A DNA stretch of 64,000 bases from Pomacea canaliculata (Eukaryota > Mollusca > Gastropoda > Architaenioglossa > Ampullariidae): positions 806,001 through 870,000 of the forward strand of contig NC_037590.1 of the NCBI RefSeq assembly GCF_003073045.1, in the 5' to 3' direction. Within the stretch, counting starts at the first letter, position 1, and each line of letters begins with the position of its first letter. The notes below the pieces were generated by a model that saw nothing but the letters and a program-made list of their open reading frames with translations, was not told the origin of the DNA and searched no databases. Both the position numbers and the translations under genes were made by a program. Of this stretch, positions 13,501 through 25,500 are shown piece after piece.

Positions 13501-16500
13501 GTGACGTCATTTTTATTCCACTACCTTGACTTCCGGCACAGGAGTGTTTTACTGTAGAGATCATCAGATCATCTGAACACCAAACTGTCAACACACAAGG
13601 AAATTAAAGTTCTTAACGTCCTCTCAGGTCTTGTTTATTCATCTCACTCTACCCGATATACCCGATATTTATGCGCCAGTCATCGCTTGTTTATTCATCT
13701 CACTCTACCCGACATTTGTGATCCAGTCATCCCCCGCGTGCCGCTGGAGATCCCCGAGCTTGCTGAAGTGAGCGACGACTCGGTGTTCCTGCGATGGAAC
13801 CGGGTGGACATACCCGCCTTTGACACCGACGAGGAGCCGCTATCCTTCATGATAGAAGCTCAGAAGCTGCCCTCCTACGACTGGGAGCCTGTGGCCCGAG
13901 GGGTGAAGGACACCTCCTATCGGGTGACGGGGCTTCAGCCTCGCCAAGACTATGCTTTCCGTGTGCGGGCCGAGACTCCAGCAGGCATCACCACGCCCAC
14001 CACCCCGGTACCTGTCTACAGACGACCAGGTCAGTACTCGGGGTAGCCTGTCTCACCTTACTTTCCCTCACCTGGTCTGTGGCAGGTCTGCAAAGCTTCT
14101 ACACCAGCTGCAGACGACAGGCGACTTACTTGTACACTTGTACACTTACTGCTACACACACACACGAACTTGTATGACTGGACTGCTGGCAGACGATACT
14201 TTACAGTTAACTACTAAAACGAGGCTGGTGTGTACAATGCTTCCGGTTTAGCTTCTCATGATGAGTTCAGTCGATTTCAGACCTGGCGAGCTCATCACTT
14301 ACTTCACAGTGAATGTTGGTGATTTCAGAGCGCGCTGGCGTGCCTATCAGTTACGTCACAGTGGATGACCGTGACGTGCCGCCGTACTCGGCGCGCCTGC
14401 GCTGGACACCTGTGTACGTGGGGCCGTACAGCTCGCCGGCCAGCACGTCCTACCAGGTAGAGGTGCGCGAGCCTCGCCAAGCCTCCTGGAGCACCGTGGT
14501 CAGTGACATCCGGGGCTCCGAGTACCTCGTGTCGGACCTCAGTCCCCGCAAGAGCTACATGTTCCGGGTGCGGGCCCGCTCACCGGCAGGCGACATCAGT
14601 GATCCCAGCATGCCCGTACCTTTCTACCCTCTTCACAGTGAGAATGATTTCATGTACAAGTGTTTTCTGAGAGAATATCTCAGATTATGTCACATGGCCT
14701 CTCCCTGACTCAGCTTTGTTGTAGTGGAGGTGTGAATGGTTCGTGATCACCTGTCAACTCAGTAAACGTTGTCGCCCTAACTACAGAACATAAACCTCCA
14801 CAAACAAGGTGGATGTCCTTTGATGCTGAGATGTCTAAACGGGGGATGAGTATAGTCTGACTGTGGTCATAGTGAGTAGTGATGGTTGTGGTGAGTTGTG
14901 ATGTACACGGTGTGTGTCTGTCTTCAGTGAGGCATTTCAGCAGACAGCCGGCCCCAGATGCTCTGGCAATCGTGGAGGATTACTCGCTGCCCAGTCGAGC
15001 TTACCTGGAGGCCCTGATCGTGAAAGGTTTGTGTTGAAGAGACTAAATACTCTAATTCTCTAAAGGAATTTCAGTTCATGAAAAAAACCACTATAATACA
15101 GCCGTAGGAAGATGGAAACATTTCTCACTTTATCATGACATGCGGCTAAAGCTGCCCTATGACCTTACAGTGCCACCGCGCATGCCGATCGAAAAGCCTG
15201 ACCTCATCCTGGTCGACCCGCAGACCGTGCACCTGACGTGGAGCGCGGCGCGCGTGCCCAAGTCGACCAGCAGTCTGTCGCCCACCACCTACCGGGTGGA
15301 GGCCCGTGAGGACGGCACCGTCAACTGGGTTGAGCGGGTATCTGGCCTCAAGACGCTGGGCTGCGACATCCGGGGCCTCAAGCCTCACTTGGACTACGCC
15401 TTCCGAGTGCGAGCCGTCAACGACTTCGGCTGGAGCGAGCCCACCCTGCCCTCCTTCCTGCACCGACCGATAGGTAGGGCCGCTCACCTAGCATTCTCTT
15501 GGTGAGACACCTGTCATCCCCTCTTGTCATCCCCTCCTGTCAGTCCTCGTGCACACCGATAGATATGCTGGTAATCAAACTCCCATCGTGAACAGACTGA
15601 CAGGTAATTGTGTCGTCTAGCACAGACTGATAGGTAATGATGGCTATCAAGGTACGGTGTACCAACATCACCAGGTGTACAAATCAGACGTGCAAGTATC
15701 TGCCTTGTTGTTGTATAGTTGTATAGAAATGACTTGAGCTTCATGCGAGAGACACACACCAGTCACGTGAACTGTTTTGTTTCCAGAGGTGACGTACGAC
15801 GAGCCGCTGATAGCCTGGGACAGTTTCACCCCGACAGGTGGGTGGTCAGCAGCATAGTGGACTGTGATTGTGTAGATGTGTGAGAGATGTCAGTAGCTAT
15901 GACACGTGACATCTGTCGTGACTGGATGTGGTGTGTGAATACATACGTAACTTAGACAAAGGTGACGTAACGATGTTGTGTGACGAACAGTGCCTCCTCT
16001 CGTGGCTCCCCGCCTCCCCATCGACTCCCCCCGCCTGATCCCCGTCACCAAGGACACGGTGCGGGTAGTGTGGCACCCGGCTAGGACCCCAGCCTACGCT
16101 CGCAAGTCGCCCATCACCTACGTGGTGGAGATGAAGGAGCCAACGGCCTCCTTGTGGCGCCCTCTGGCCTCCAGTCTACAGGACGTCAGCTATCAGGTCA
16201 GGGGTCATGGCTGGCACGTGTGTAACGTATGATGTTAGAGAATGTCTTGCCGTTAATACACTGGTACTGCTAGTGTACTGCTACCACACTTGTCTAGCCA
16301 TTAATACACTAGTACTGCTAGTGTACTGCTATCACACACTTGTCTAGTACTGCTAATGTACTGCTATCACACACTTGTCTAGTACTGCTAGTGTACTGCT
16401 ACCACACTTGTCTAGCCATTAATACACTAGTACTGCTAGTGTACTGCTATCACACACTTGTCTAGTACTGCTAATGTACTGCTATCACACACTTGTCTAG

Positions 16501-19500
16501 TACTGCTAATGTACTGCTATCACACACTTGTCTAGTACTGCTAGTGTACTGCTACCACACTTGTCTAGCCATTAATACACTAGTACTGCTAGTGTACTGC
16601 TATCACACACTTGTCTAGTACTGCTAATGTACTGCTATCACACACTTGTCTAGTACTGCTAATGTACTGCTATCACACACTTGTCTAGTACTGCTAATGT
16701 ACTGCTATCACACACTTGTCTAGTACTGCTAATGTACTGCTATCACACACTTGTCTAGTACTGCTAGTGTACTGCTACCACACTTGTCTAGCCATTAATA
16801 CACTAGTACTGCTAGTGTACTGCTATCACACACTTGTCTAGTACTGCTAATGTACTGCTATCACACACTTGTCTAGTACTGCTAGTGTACTGCTACCACA
16901 CACTTGTCTTGCCATTAATACACTGGTACTGCTAGTGTACTGCTACCACACACTTGTCTAGTACTGCTAGTGTACTGCTACCACACACTTGTCTAGTACT
17001 GCTAGTGTACTGCTACCACACACTTGTCTAGTACTGCTAGTGTACTGCTATCACACACTTGTCTAGTACTGCTAGTGTACTGCTACCACACACTTGTCTA
17101 GTACTGCTAGTGTACTGCTATCACACACTTGTCTAGTACTGCTAGTGTACTGCTACCACACACTTGTCTAGTACTGCTAGTGTACTGCTACCACACACTT
17201 GTCTAGTACTGCTAGTGTACTGCTACCACACACTTGTCTAGTACTGCTAGTGTACTGCTACCACACACTTGTCTAGTACTGCTAGTGTACTGCTACCACA
17301 CACTTGTCTAGTACTGCTAGTGTACTGCTACCACACACTTGTCTAGTACTGCTAGTGTACTGCTATCACACACTTGTCTAGTACTGCTAGTGTACTGCTA
17401 CCACACACTTGTCTAGTACTGCTAGTGTACTGCTATCACACACTTGTCTAGTACTGCTAGTGTACTGCTACCACACACTTGTCTAGTACTGCTAGTGTAC
17501 TGCTACCACACACTTGTCTAGTACTGCTAGTGTACTACCACACACATACACACCTATGTACAACATATTGTCTCTCCACTCTACACACATCTTCGCCCCG
17601 CCATGAGCTTGTTGACACATTATGTAAGTACTTTTAAGTTTCTGTAACATAAGCCTGGCTTTCAGTTGATTAAGTTAGTGATTCTTGAGTGAAAGTTGAA
17701 AACAACTTCTGCCGGTGGACAGGTGACGGGACTTGAGCCTCTCAGACCCTATTTGTTTCGGGTGAGAGCGGAGAGTGAGTTCGGAACCAGCGAGCCTACA
17801 CTTCCTGCCGAGCTCGTGCGAGAAAAACGTAAGTCAGTGGGATGTAGGTGTAGATAGTAAAGGTAATGCTGGTAAATATTAGGTGTAAATATTAAACACG
17901 AGTCAACGATTGGTATGTAGGTGTAAATATTACAGGTAAGTCAATCATTTATATTTAGGTGCAAGTGTTGAAGGTGGTTGGTATTTAAGTGTAGATATTG
18001 TATATCATCATGCGATGTGAAGCTCACACCCAGTCTATCGATGATATACACTGTCTTGCATTTTGTGATAAAGAGATCGATTGATGATTAACACCGTAGA
18101 TATTAAAGCTGTATTTGCAGACTATATATAAAACATGTGAAGTTGTTTTATGTGACGTTTTGCCGACACGTGCTTGGTACGTGCGTTGATGTGCGTGTAT
18201 GCGTGTGTGCGTGTGTGACAGCCAAGGCCAGGTCACAGTCGGTGGACAGACAGACTCCACAGGACATGGACCTCGGGTCCAGGCGCGGGTCCTACATCGA
18301 GTCCATCACCTCTGGAGGTACGTGTGGAGATGCACAGACATGTCACATGGCACTTGTCACATGACACTTGATGTACAATAAAGCTCTGAGCAACTTACGG
18401 TAACAACAACTGCAGCTAAGCGTTCAGCTTGTAATGTCCGCCATTAAAATTACTGAGTGTAGTTTGAGAAAACATTTGGAGGCGAAAGGGACGAGGGTAA
18501 GACACGGTGAGCAGAACTCCTCCGCTGACAACCACAGTCAGGCTCCGTCACACCTCTACATGTTTCAGTGCCACCCAGGGTGCCGACAGGTAGGCCCTCC
18601 ATTTTTAACATCACAGACACCTGCTGCACCCTCTCGTGGCCAGCCACCCGTCTCCCAGCCTACCTCAAGAACACAAAACTCGACTACGTCATCGAATTCC
18701 GAGAGGCATCGGGCCGACAGTGGAGCACCTTCGCTGAGAACGTCACCGACACCTCCTACCGGGTACGTGAGTGACGTGACATAGCAGCTGTGACGTACAC
18801 CAGTTGATGTCGGGTCACTAACATGAGTCACACTCAGGCATTAGTCACGAATGACAGAGCCGTTTGTTGATGTTGCAGGTGACTAGACTAGAGCCAGACC
18901 AGGACTACATGTTCCGGGTTCGCGCTCACAACGCCTACGGCACGAGCGAGCCCACCCTGCCGGCCATGCTGGAGAGGGACAAGAGGAAGAGCGCCACCCC
19001 CCAGAGGCGGGGGAGCTCGGTAGAGAGGCGGTCACTGGACAAACGCAGCGCGGACCGCATGAGCAGCGAGCGACTCAGTGTGAGTCGACACAGTCTCGAC
19101 CGCCGCTCACAGTCCGCACCTCGCCGCAAGGACGCCGCCAGGAAACCTGACACCGACGACGACAACTCCTCCAGCATGGCGCCTGATGAAACACGTGAGC
19201 TGACTGGCAACGACAGCTGTGTGTGAGGGAGGAGTGTGTGAGGGTTGAGTGTGAGTGAGAGATGAGTGTGAGTGAGAGATGAGTGCGTGTTAGTTCTGTG
19301 AGTGAAAGTTGAGTGTGAGTGAGACTTGACTTGGACTTCAGTTTACTGTGAGTGGAGTTGACAGGAAATTTCACTGGAAGTGAGGATTGACTGCCCGGGT
19401 CACAGTTCACAGTTTTAATGACAAACGTAATCAGACATCTTTCCCCATACAGCCATCAGTACAGCGGGGTCACATGACACCCACCTTGTGTGCGTGCACT

Positions 19501-22500
19501 GTTTTCACAAGAGCAGACTTGTTTGTCTGGTTCCAGCAATGGCGCCTGAGTTCTCTAAGGCAGACGGAGAGGACGTTCAACACGGGGTGGAATCCCACCC
19601 ACTTACAGTAACTTTGCGGCTCCGCGGCTACCCACCTCCACAGATCACGTGGTACCACGAGGGTAAAGAGCTGGAGCTTGGGGATCGCATTGACAGCTAC
19701 GTCACTCCTACAGGTGAGATCTCTCTTCATTGTGCGAGACAAGGCGAGAACACCCACTCTCCGGTCTCTAGGACCGCGTGGGTCACGTGACTAGACTAGC
19801 ACACCTCTGCCAACATCCAGAATTTCTGGAATAGTTAGGGTTGGAACATTAGTACAGGTGGTGACGACACGTTGGTTATTTACTAACAGGTCAGGTGTTC
19901 CTGGAGTTCCTCAGCATGGGCTGGCAGGATGTTGGCGACTACAAGTGTGTGGCGAAGAACGACCTGGGCAAGGCAGTGAAGAACATCCGGATTGAAGTTG
20001 CAGGTGAGAGGAGCACACCTCCTGTCCTCGATCTTCCAGCTCCTTACTGTCTCCTTCCTCAGTCTGACGGCCATTAAGCACCTGTTAGTTGACAGTGTCC
20101 CCCACTGATAGACTCCAGGGTCCTTTACCTGCCTCGCGTGCACTGTCTGTCGCAGATCCTCCCACCTTCTTGGAGCCACTGCGAGACGTGCAGGTAGCAG
20201 AGCACAACCAGGCTTCACTCACTTGCCGGGTGGATGGCATCCCGTACCCGACCGTGAAATTTATGAAGGATTGGCGGCCGCTAACCGACACTTCACGGGT
20301 GAAGGTGACCAACGAGCTTGACCGCTGGAGCCTCACTTTCAAAGACACCCTGCCAACCGACAGCGGCACCTACATGTGTGTTGCTGAGAATGTCGCGGGC
20401 AAGGTCTTCTGCGCCGCCAAAGTCAGCGTGCAAGGTGAGGTGACACCTGGCCACCATCACAAGTGTTAACGGTAACCGTGAGAACTAGCAGCCACTGTCA
20501 TGGCGTCTTGGCCTGTCCCTCAGCTCGGATAAATATTATCCTGTGTGTATGTGCGAGTGTGCGTGTGTGTTGTGTGTGCGCGAGTGTGTGTGTGTGTGAG
20601 TGAGAGAGAGTCGGTTTCACAAGGAGGGAGCATTGTTGTGCCTGATGACATGAACCAAGAGGTAGGAAGATCACGTGGTGCTTGTGTTGGGGTGTCGTGA
20701 GGACGAGATGAGTGAGGATAAAGCTCAGTGTCCTGTAATGTTTGCTTACATTGTAGCTCGCGCCTGTTAGATGACACGCCTTTGATTACTAGCATTACTA
20801 TGATGATCTGTAATGTATAAATATAAACTTGTCACCTTTCAGATGACACGCCCACTGGTCTCGCTGTGGGGCTCAAGGGGGGCTGTCTTGAGGACAACTA
20901 TTACGTGCTGCAGGAGCTGGGCAGGTGAGTCAGTAAACCTCTAGTTTACAGAGTGTGGGAAGAGCTAAACTAAGTGGAGATATCGAGAGTACAAAGCAAA
21001 CGTGCACGTGAGGTGCGTGCCTAGAGCTTCTTTACGTTGATGTAACTGGAGTATCTCTCGACAGAGGGCGACACGGTCGCGTGCGGCGCGTGGTGGAGAA
21101 GGCTACAGGTCAAGAGTTCGCCGCCAAGTTCATCCAGGTGCGCGACGCAGCCGACAAGGAGTTCTTCCGCACGGAGCTGGAGGCGCTGCGGCGAGTGACG
21201 CACAGCAACGTCGTCCGCCTGCACGACGCCTACGAGACGCCGCGACAGCTGATCATCGTCATGGAGCTGTATCCATGGCAACGCACGAATATGCTGGGGC
21301 TTGGTGCATGATGTAGCGACACACTTGTCACAATCAGTGGCTAACGATGCATGGCACTGTCGGAATGTCACCACTGACTGACCTCTGACCTCGTCGCTTG
21401 CTGGCTAACACTAGTGATGACCGCATGGCCGCACACAAAGCTGAGAAATGTCAGACAAAACTTTGTAACGCCATTTTGTCTTTCTAGACATCTTTCTTTC
21501 CTGACAGCAGTGAGAGTAGTTTTATTTCTTAGGAACTCCATCCTCTGCCACAAATAGTCCTTCCTTACCAGATACTAACACGTGACTGACATCAGTAACC
21601 GACTGATGACACTCAGTAGTCGACTGATGACACTCAGTAGTCCGACTGATGACATTCAGTAACCGACTGATGACACTCAGTAGTCGATTGACGACAGTCA
21701 ACAACTGATGACACTCCTCCGGGAAGTTCACAAAGGAGATGTGCACGAAGACTGTGGACTGTCTGTCTATCTCCGGGATGACTAACTCTGTTCGCAACAA
21801 TCTGCATGACGACTGCATGCGTACCTCCTGCCAGATGTCCTGGTCCTTGTGTGCGTCACGTGACTAGTGACGTCACCGAGTTTAAAGTGCAGAAAGCAAT
21901 GACCTTGACCGCTGAGTTTGCCGGGAGGCGAGTTGCTGGACCGCGTGGTCAGCTACGGCAACTGGACGGAGGGCCGGGCTGCGGGCGTGGTCAGGCAGCT
22001 GCTGGACATCCTGAAGACCGTCCACTCCAACAACATGGTGCACATGGACGTCAAGGTCTCACTTTCAGTGCTCGTGCGCATGCGTGTGCTGTGGTGGCAG
22101 ACACGTGATGCTACACACTTGTGATGTGCAGGTAAACAAACAACACACTGACTTATTTATTGTGTGTGCAGCCATCCAACCTGCTTCTGGCTGGCGACAG
22201 CATCGACACCGTCAAGCTGATCGACTTTGGGTTGGCGAGGAGACTGACGCCCTCCCAGCAGACCTTGAACTACGGCACGCCAGGCTTTGCGTCTCCTGAG
22301 GTCATCGACTTGAAGCCCATCTCCCCAGCCTCCGACGTGTGGGGTGTGGGGGTGCTCAGCTACATCTTGTAAGTGCTGACAGTCAAAGGTCACGAGTGCT
22401 GCCTCACTTTTATTTCGGTTAGAACTGTAAAGTGCCTGTATAACAACGGACTCAGTCCACTCGGTATCGCCGTTAGCCATGGACGCTCCCAGGCCGTCAT

Positions 22501-25500
22501 CCTGACCTACAGGGTCAGAGGTCTTACCGGGACTGGTAGCGTCCTTGACCTCCGCGACACGTTGACTGGGGGATGAGGATGGAGACAGCACACAGTCCTA
22601 ACCCTAGTAAAACTAATTTTATCTTAGAAAACATTTCCAGGTGACTGACAAAGGAATAAGCATGACACTGGTTAGAGTGACCATGGACAGACACGTGAAA
22701 GGTTACAGGTCAACCAATGCAAGATGGCATGTCTTGACACGAGTGCTGTGTTCACTGTTCACTGACTAGTCTCTGTACACCACAGGCTGGCCGGCAGGTC
22801 GCCCTTCCACGCCAACACCGAGGCTGAGAGTCTGCGGAGGGCGCGGGACTGCCAGTGGTCATTCGACGATTGCAGTGGCTTCAAGGACGTGTCTGAGCAT
22901 GCGCGGGACTTCATCTCGAAGATTCTTCGAAAGAATCCCGAGTAAGCTGCTAGTGTCAGTAGTAATAGTAGTGGTAGCATCAGTAGCGGTGGTTGCTAGT
23001 AGTAACAGGACAACAGTGGTAGAGGTTAGTAGTGGAAGCTGGTAGTAGTTTCTCACCAGCTCATCTCGCCTCCCTCGGAATTTCCTTTCTCGCCTCGTTA
23101 AGGTACCCGGAACGTGTTCAACAACTGTCAACTGGAGTTTGCTGGCCAACACGGGTATTGAACCAATAGATTATTAATTTCCTCACCTGTGAGTGCATCT
23201 TCAGGTGTGCTAGTTCTCACTCATATGAAGCTGTCTTTATTTGATTGTTTTGTCTTCATGTGCAAGACTTTTCTCTCGTGTGACGATAGCGTGTATCTCG
23301 TGACACTGCGTTACAGGGAGCGGCCAAGTGTGTCCGAGTGCTTGTCTCACCCCTGGCTGACCAGCGCCGACACCGGAGCCAAGGTGGACGTGACGCTCAT
23401 CAAGTCTTTTCAAGACAGCGACAAGGCACAGGTACGCCTCTAGATACAGATACACCTGTACAGATACACCTGTACAAGGTGCAGGTAACGCCTCTAGATA
23501 CAGATGCAGCCGCTAGTAAGTCCGCTACGGCGCTCGACGGTTTCTCGACGAACGTAGACCACGATAAATAAACAAGTTCATTAAAAAACAGAAACAAGTA
23601 AACAAACAATAAATAGGTAAATAAACACAATAAATTTAATAAAGAAGTAAATGTTGCAGAGGCGTGTGACTGCTGTGAGGAATGCGGCGAACGTGCGAAG
23701 CCTGCAGCGGCTACTGTCGGGGCCGGAAGTGACGGAGCGAGGGTTGCGACCCTCAGTTGACCCCAGCTCAGGCGCCGTCACCTTCCCCGAGGCCGAGGCA
23801 TACGGCGAGTTTCTGGACTCAGAACCTTGGTGAGTGGTTCACACGCGCCACGTGCGCGAGCGACAGTAACAACTGCTTAGTGACGTGTCAACCCACAGTG
23901 CACGAAAGTCTTTTGCTTGTACCGAGGTTTCGGTGACACAACTGTACGAACGGTGACACTGTTAGACACGTCTGTCCACGTGCTGGACCAGTTCTCTGAC
24001 AGCATCGACTCACCTGAACTCTTACAGGTGTCTGTCACAAACCCCTTGCGAGGTAGGCGATGTGTCAGAGTCAAGGTGCCAGTACTGACTACCTGTAGCT
24101 CGCTAGTGGAGCCTGTGGCTTGGCTGCTGATTTGAACCGGAAGGACTCCATTGCGATGTTTGTGATTGACAGGTACGACTGGCAGTCTCGTTACGGACAG
24201 GGCCTGGACCCAGACTCCGGTCCGCTACCCGCCAAAGACCCGGAGGAGATCCCACAATCACTGGCTAAGGAGCTTGAGTGGCTGGAGCAGCGGACACAGG
24301 CCCCCCCGTCACGTGGCCCTCCCCGGCAAGACAGCACCGACTCCAGACGCTCCTCCATCTCCGTGGACGGCGAAGGCACGTGACACTCAGCTCGTGATGT
24401 TGACTTTCAGATGATATGTAACCTTATGTCACGTTACACTAGCAGCACGTGTGACACCACAGGTCACGGTGTGTCGGTGTCCTGTAAGTAACGCATGAGT
24501 AATGGTCCTTGTCTGTGGTCCCCCTTATTGTAGTCCGCTTGACCTTGTTTACGATTAGAACTGGGTCACACAGCGCCAGGCAGGCGGTTGTTTACTCTCG
24601 GGTGAGGTGGTCAACCTCGCCAGGTTAACGACTGTTGATGTTTGTTTCGTCTCCAGCGGCGGCTTCCATCCCGTTGTTCCGCCAACGTCTGCATGACCTG
24701 ACCTTTGAGACAGGGGACACCATCACCATGTACTGCGCGCTGGAGGGGGCGCCACCCTACTCCACGGTGTGGTACAAGAACGAAGAGCTGCTCACGGACG
24801 GCAACCGCGTGAAGCTGGCGTTGTACGACGACGGCCAGGCGACGCTCACCATCACCACGGCCAAGCCCTACGACGCGGGGCTGTACAAGTGCGTGGCCAG
24901 GAACAAGGCGGGCAGAGCCTCCAGTAGGATGCGCCTCCTGCTGGGAGGTAGGAGTCTCCTCCACCTGGTTATCTTGACCAGCGAGCTGCCTAGAAGCGCA
25001 TGTCACATTGGAGAAGTTTGTTCAAACGTTACTGGCAGATAGTCAGCTCCCCAGCCTATGCTAGTACTTACCTCAGTAGAAACATTCCTTGTTTTCTACA
25101 AAGTGAAATTCCTGCCTTGTCCTACATCATAAGGGGGGATAACCCACGTGCTCGAGTTGACTTTTCCACGTGGCACGTAGGAATATTGTGTGGCTGGCAT
25201 GTTCCCATGGATCCTGTTCACCAGCCATCGGGTAGCAGGGATGTCATGAGATATCCGTGTTAGGTCTCATCGTGTCTCATCATGTCTGCTCACCACCGCC
25301 ATGTTTTCACGGGCTTTTCACCTGTCCCCCCAGATGTGCCCGAGAGGCCTGGCTGGCCGGTGGTGACGCAGATGGGCGCACAGGAGGCTGTGGTCATCTG
25401 GGAGGCGCCCGCTTTGACGGCAACTTCCCCATACAGGGCTACAGGGTGGACTACAAGGCTAGAGGTGAGAAGGGGCGGAGGTCACTCACTTTGGGTGACG

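Noticed and set aside
16235..17545. CRISPR-like regular array
   Set aside because: The repeats are contiguous with no unique spacers, lie in a eukaryotic intron, and no cas genes are near.
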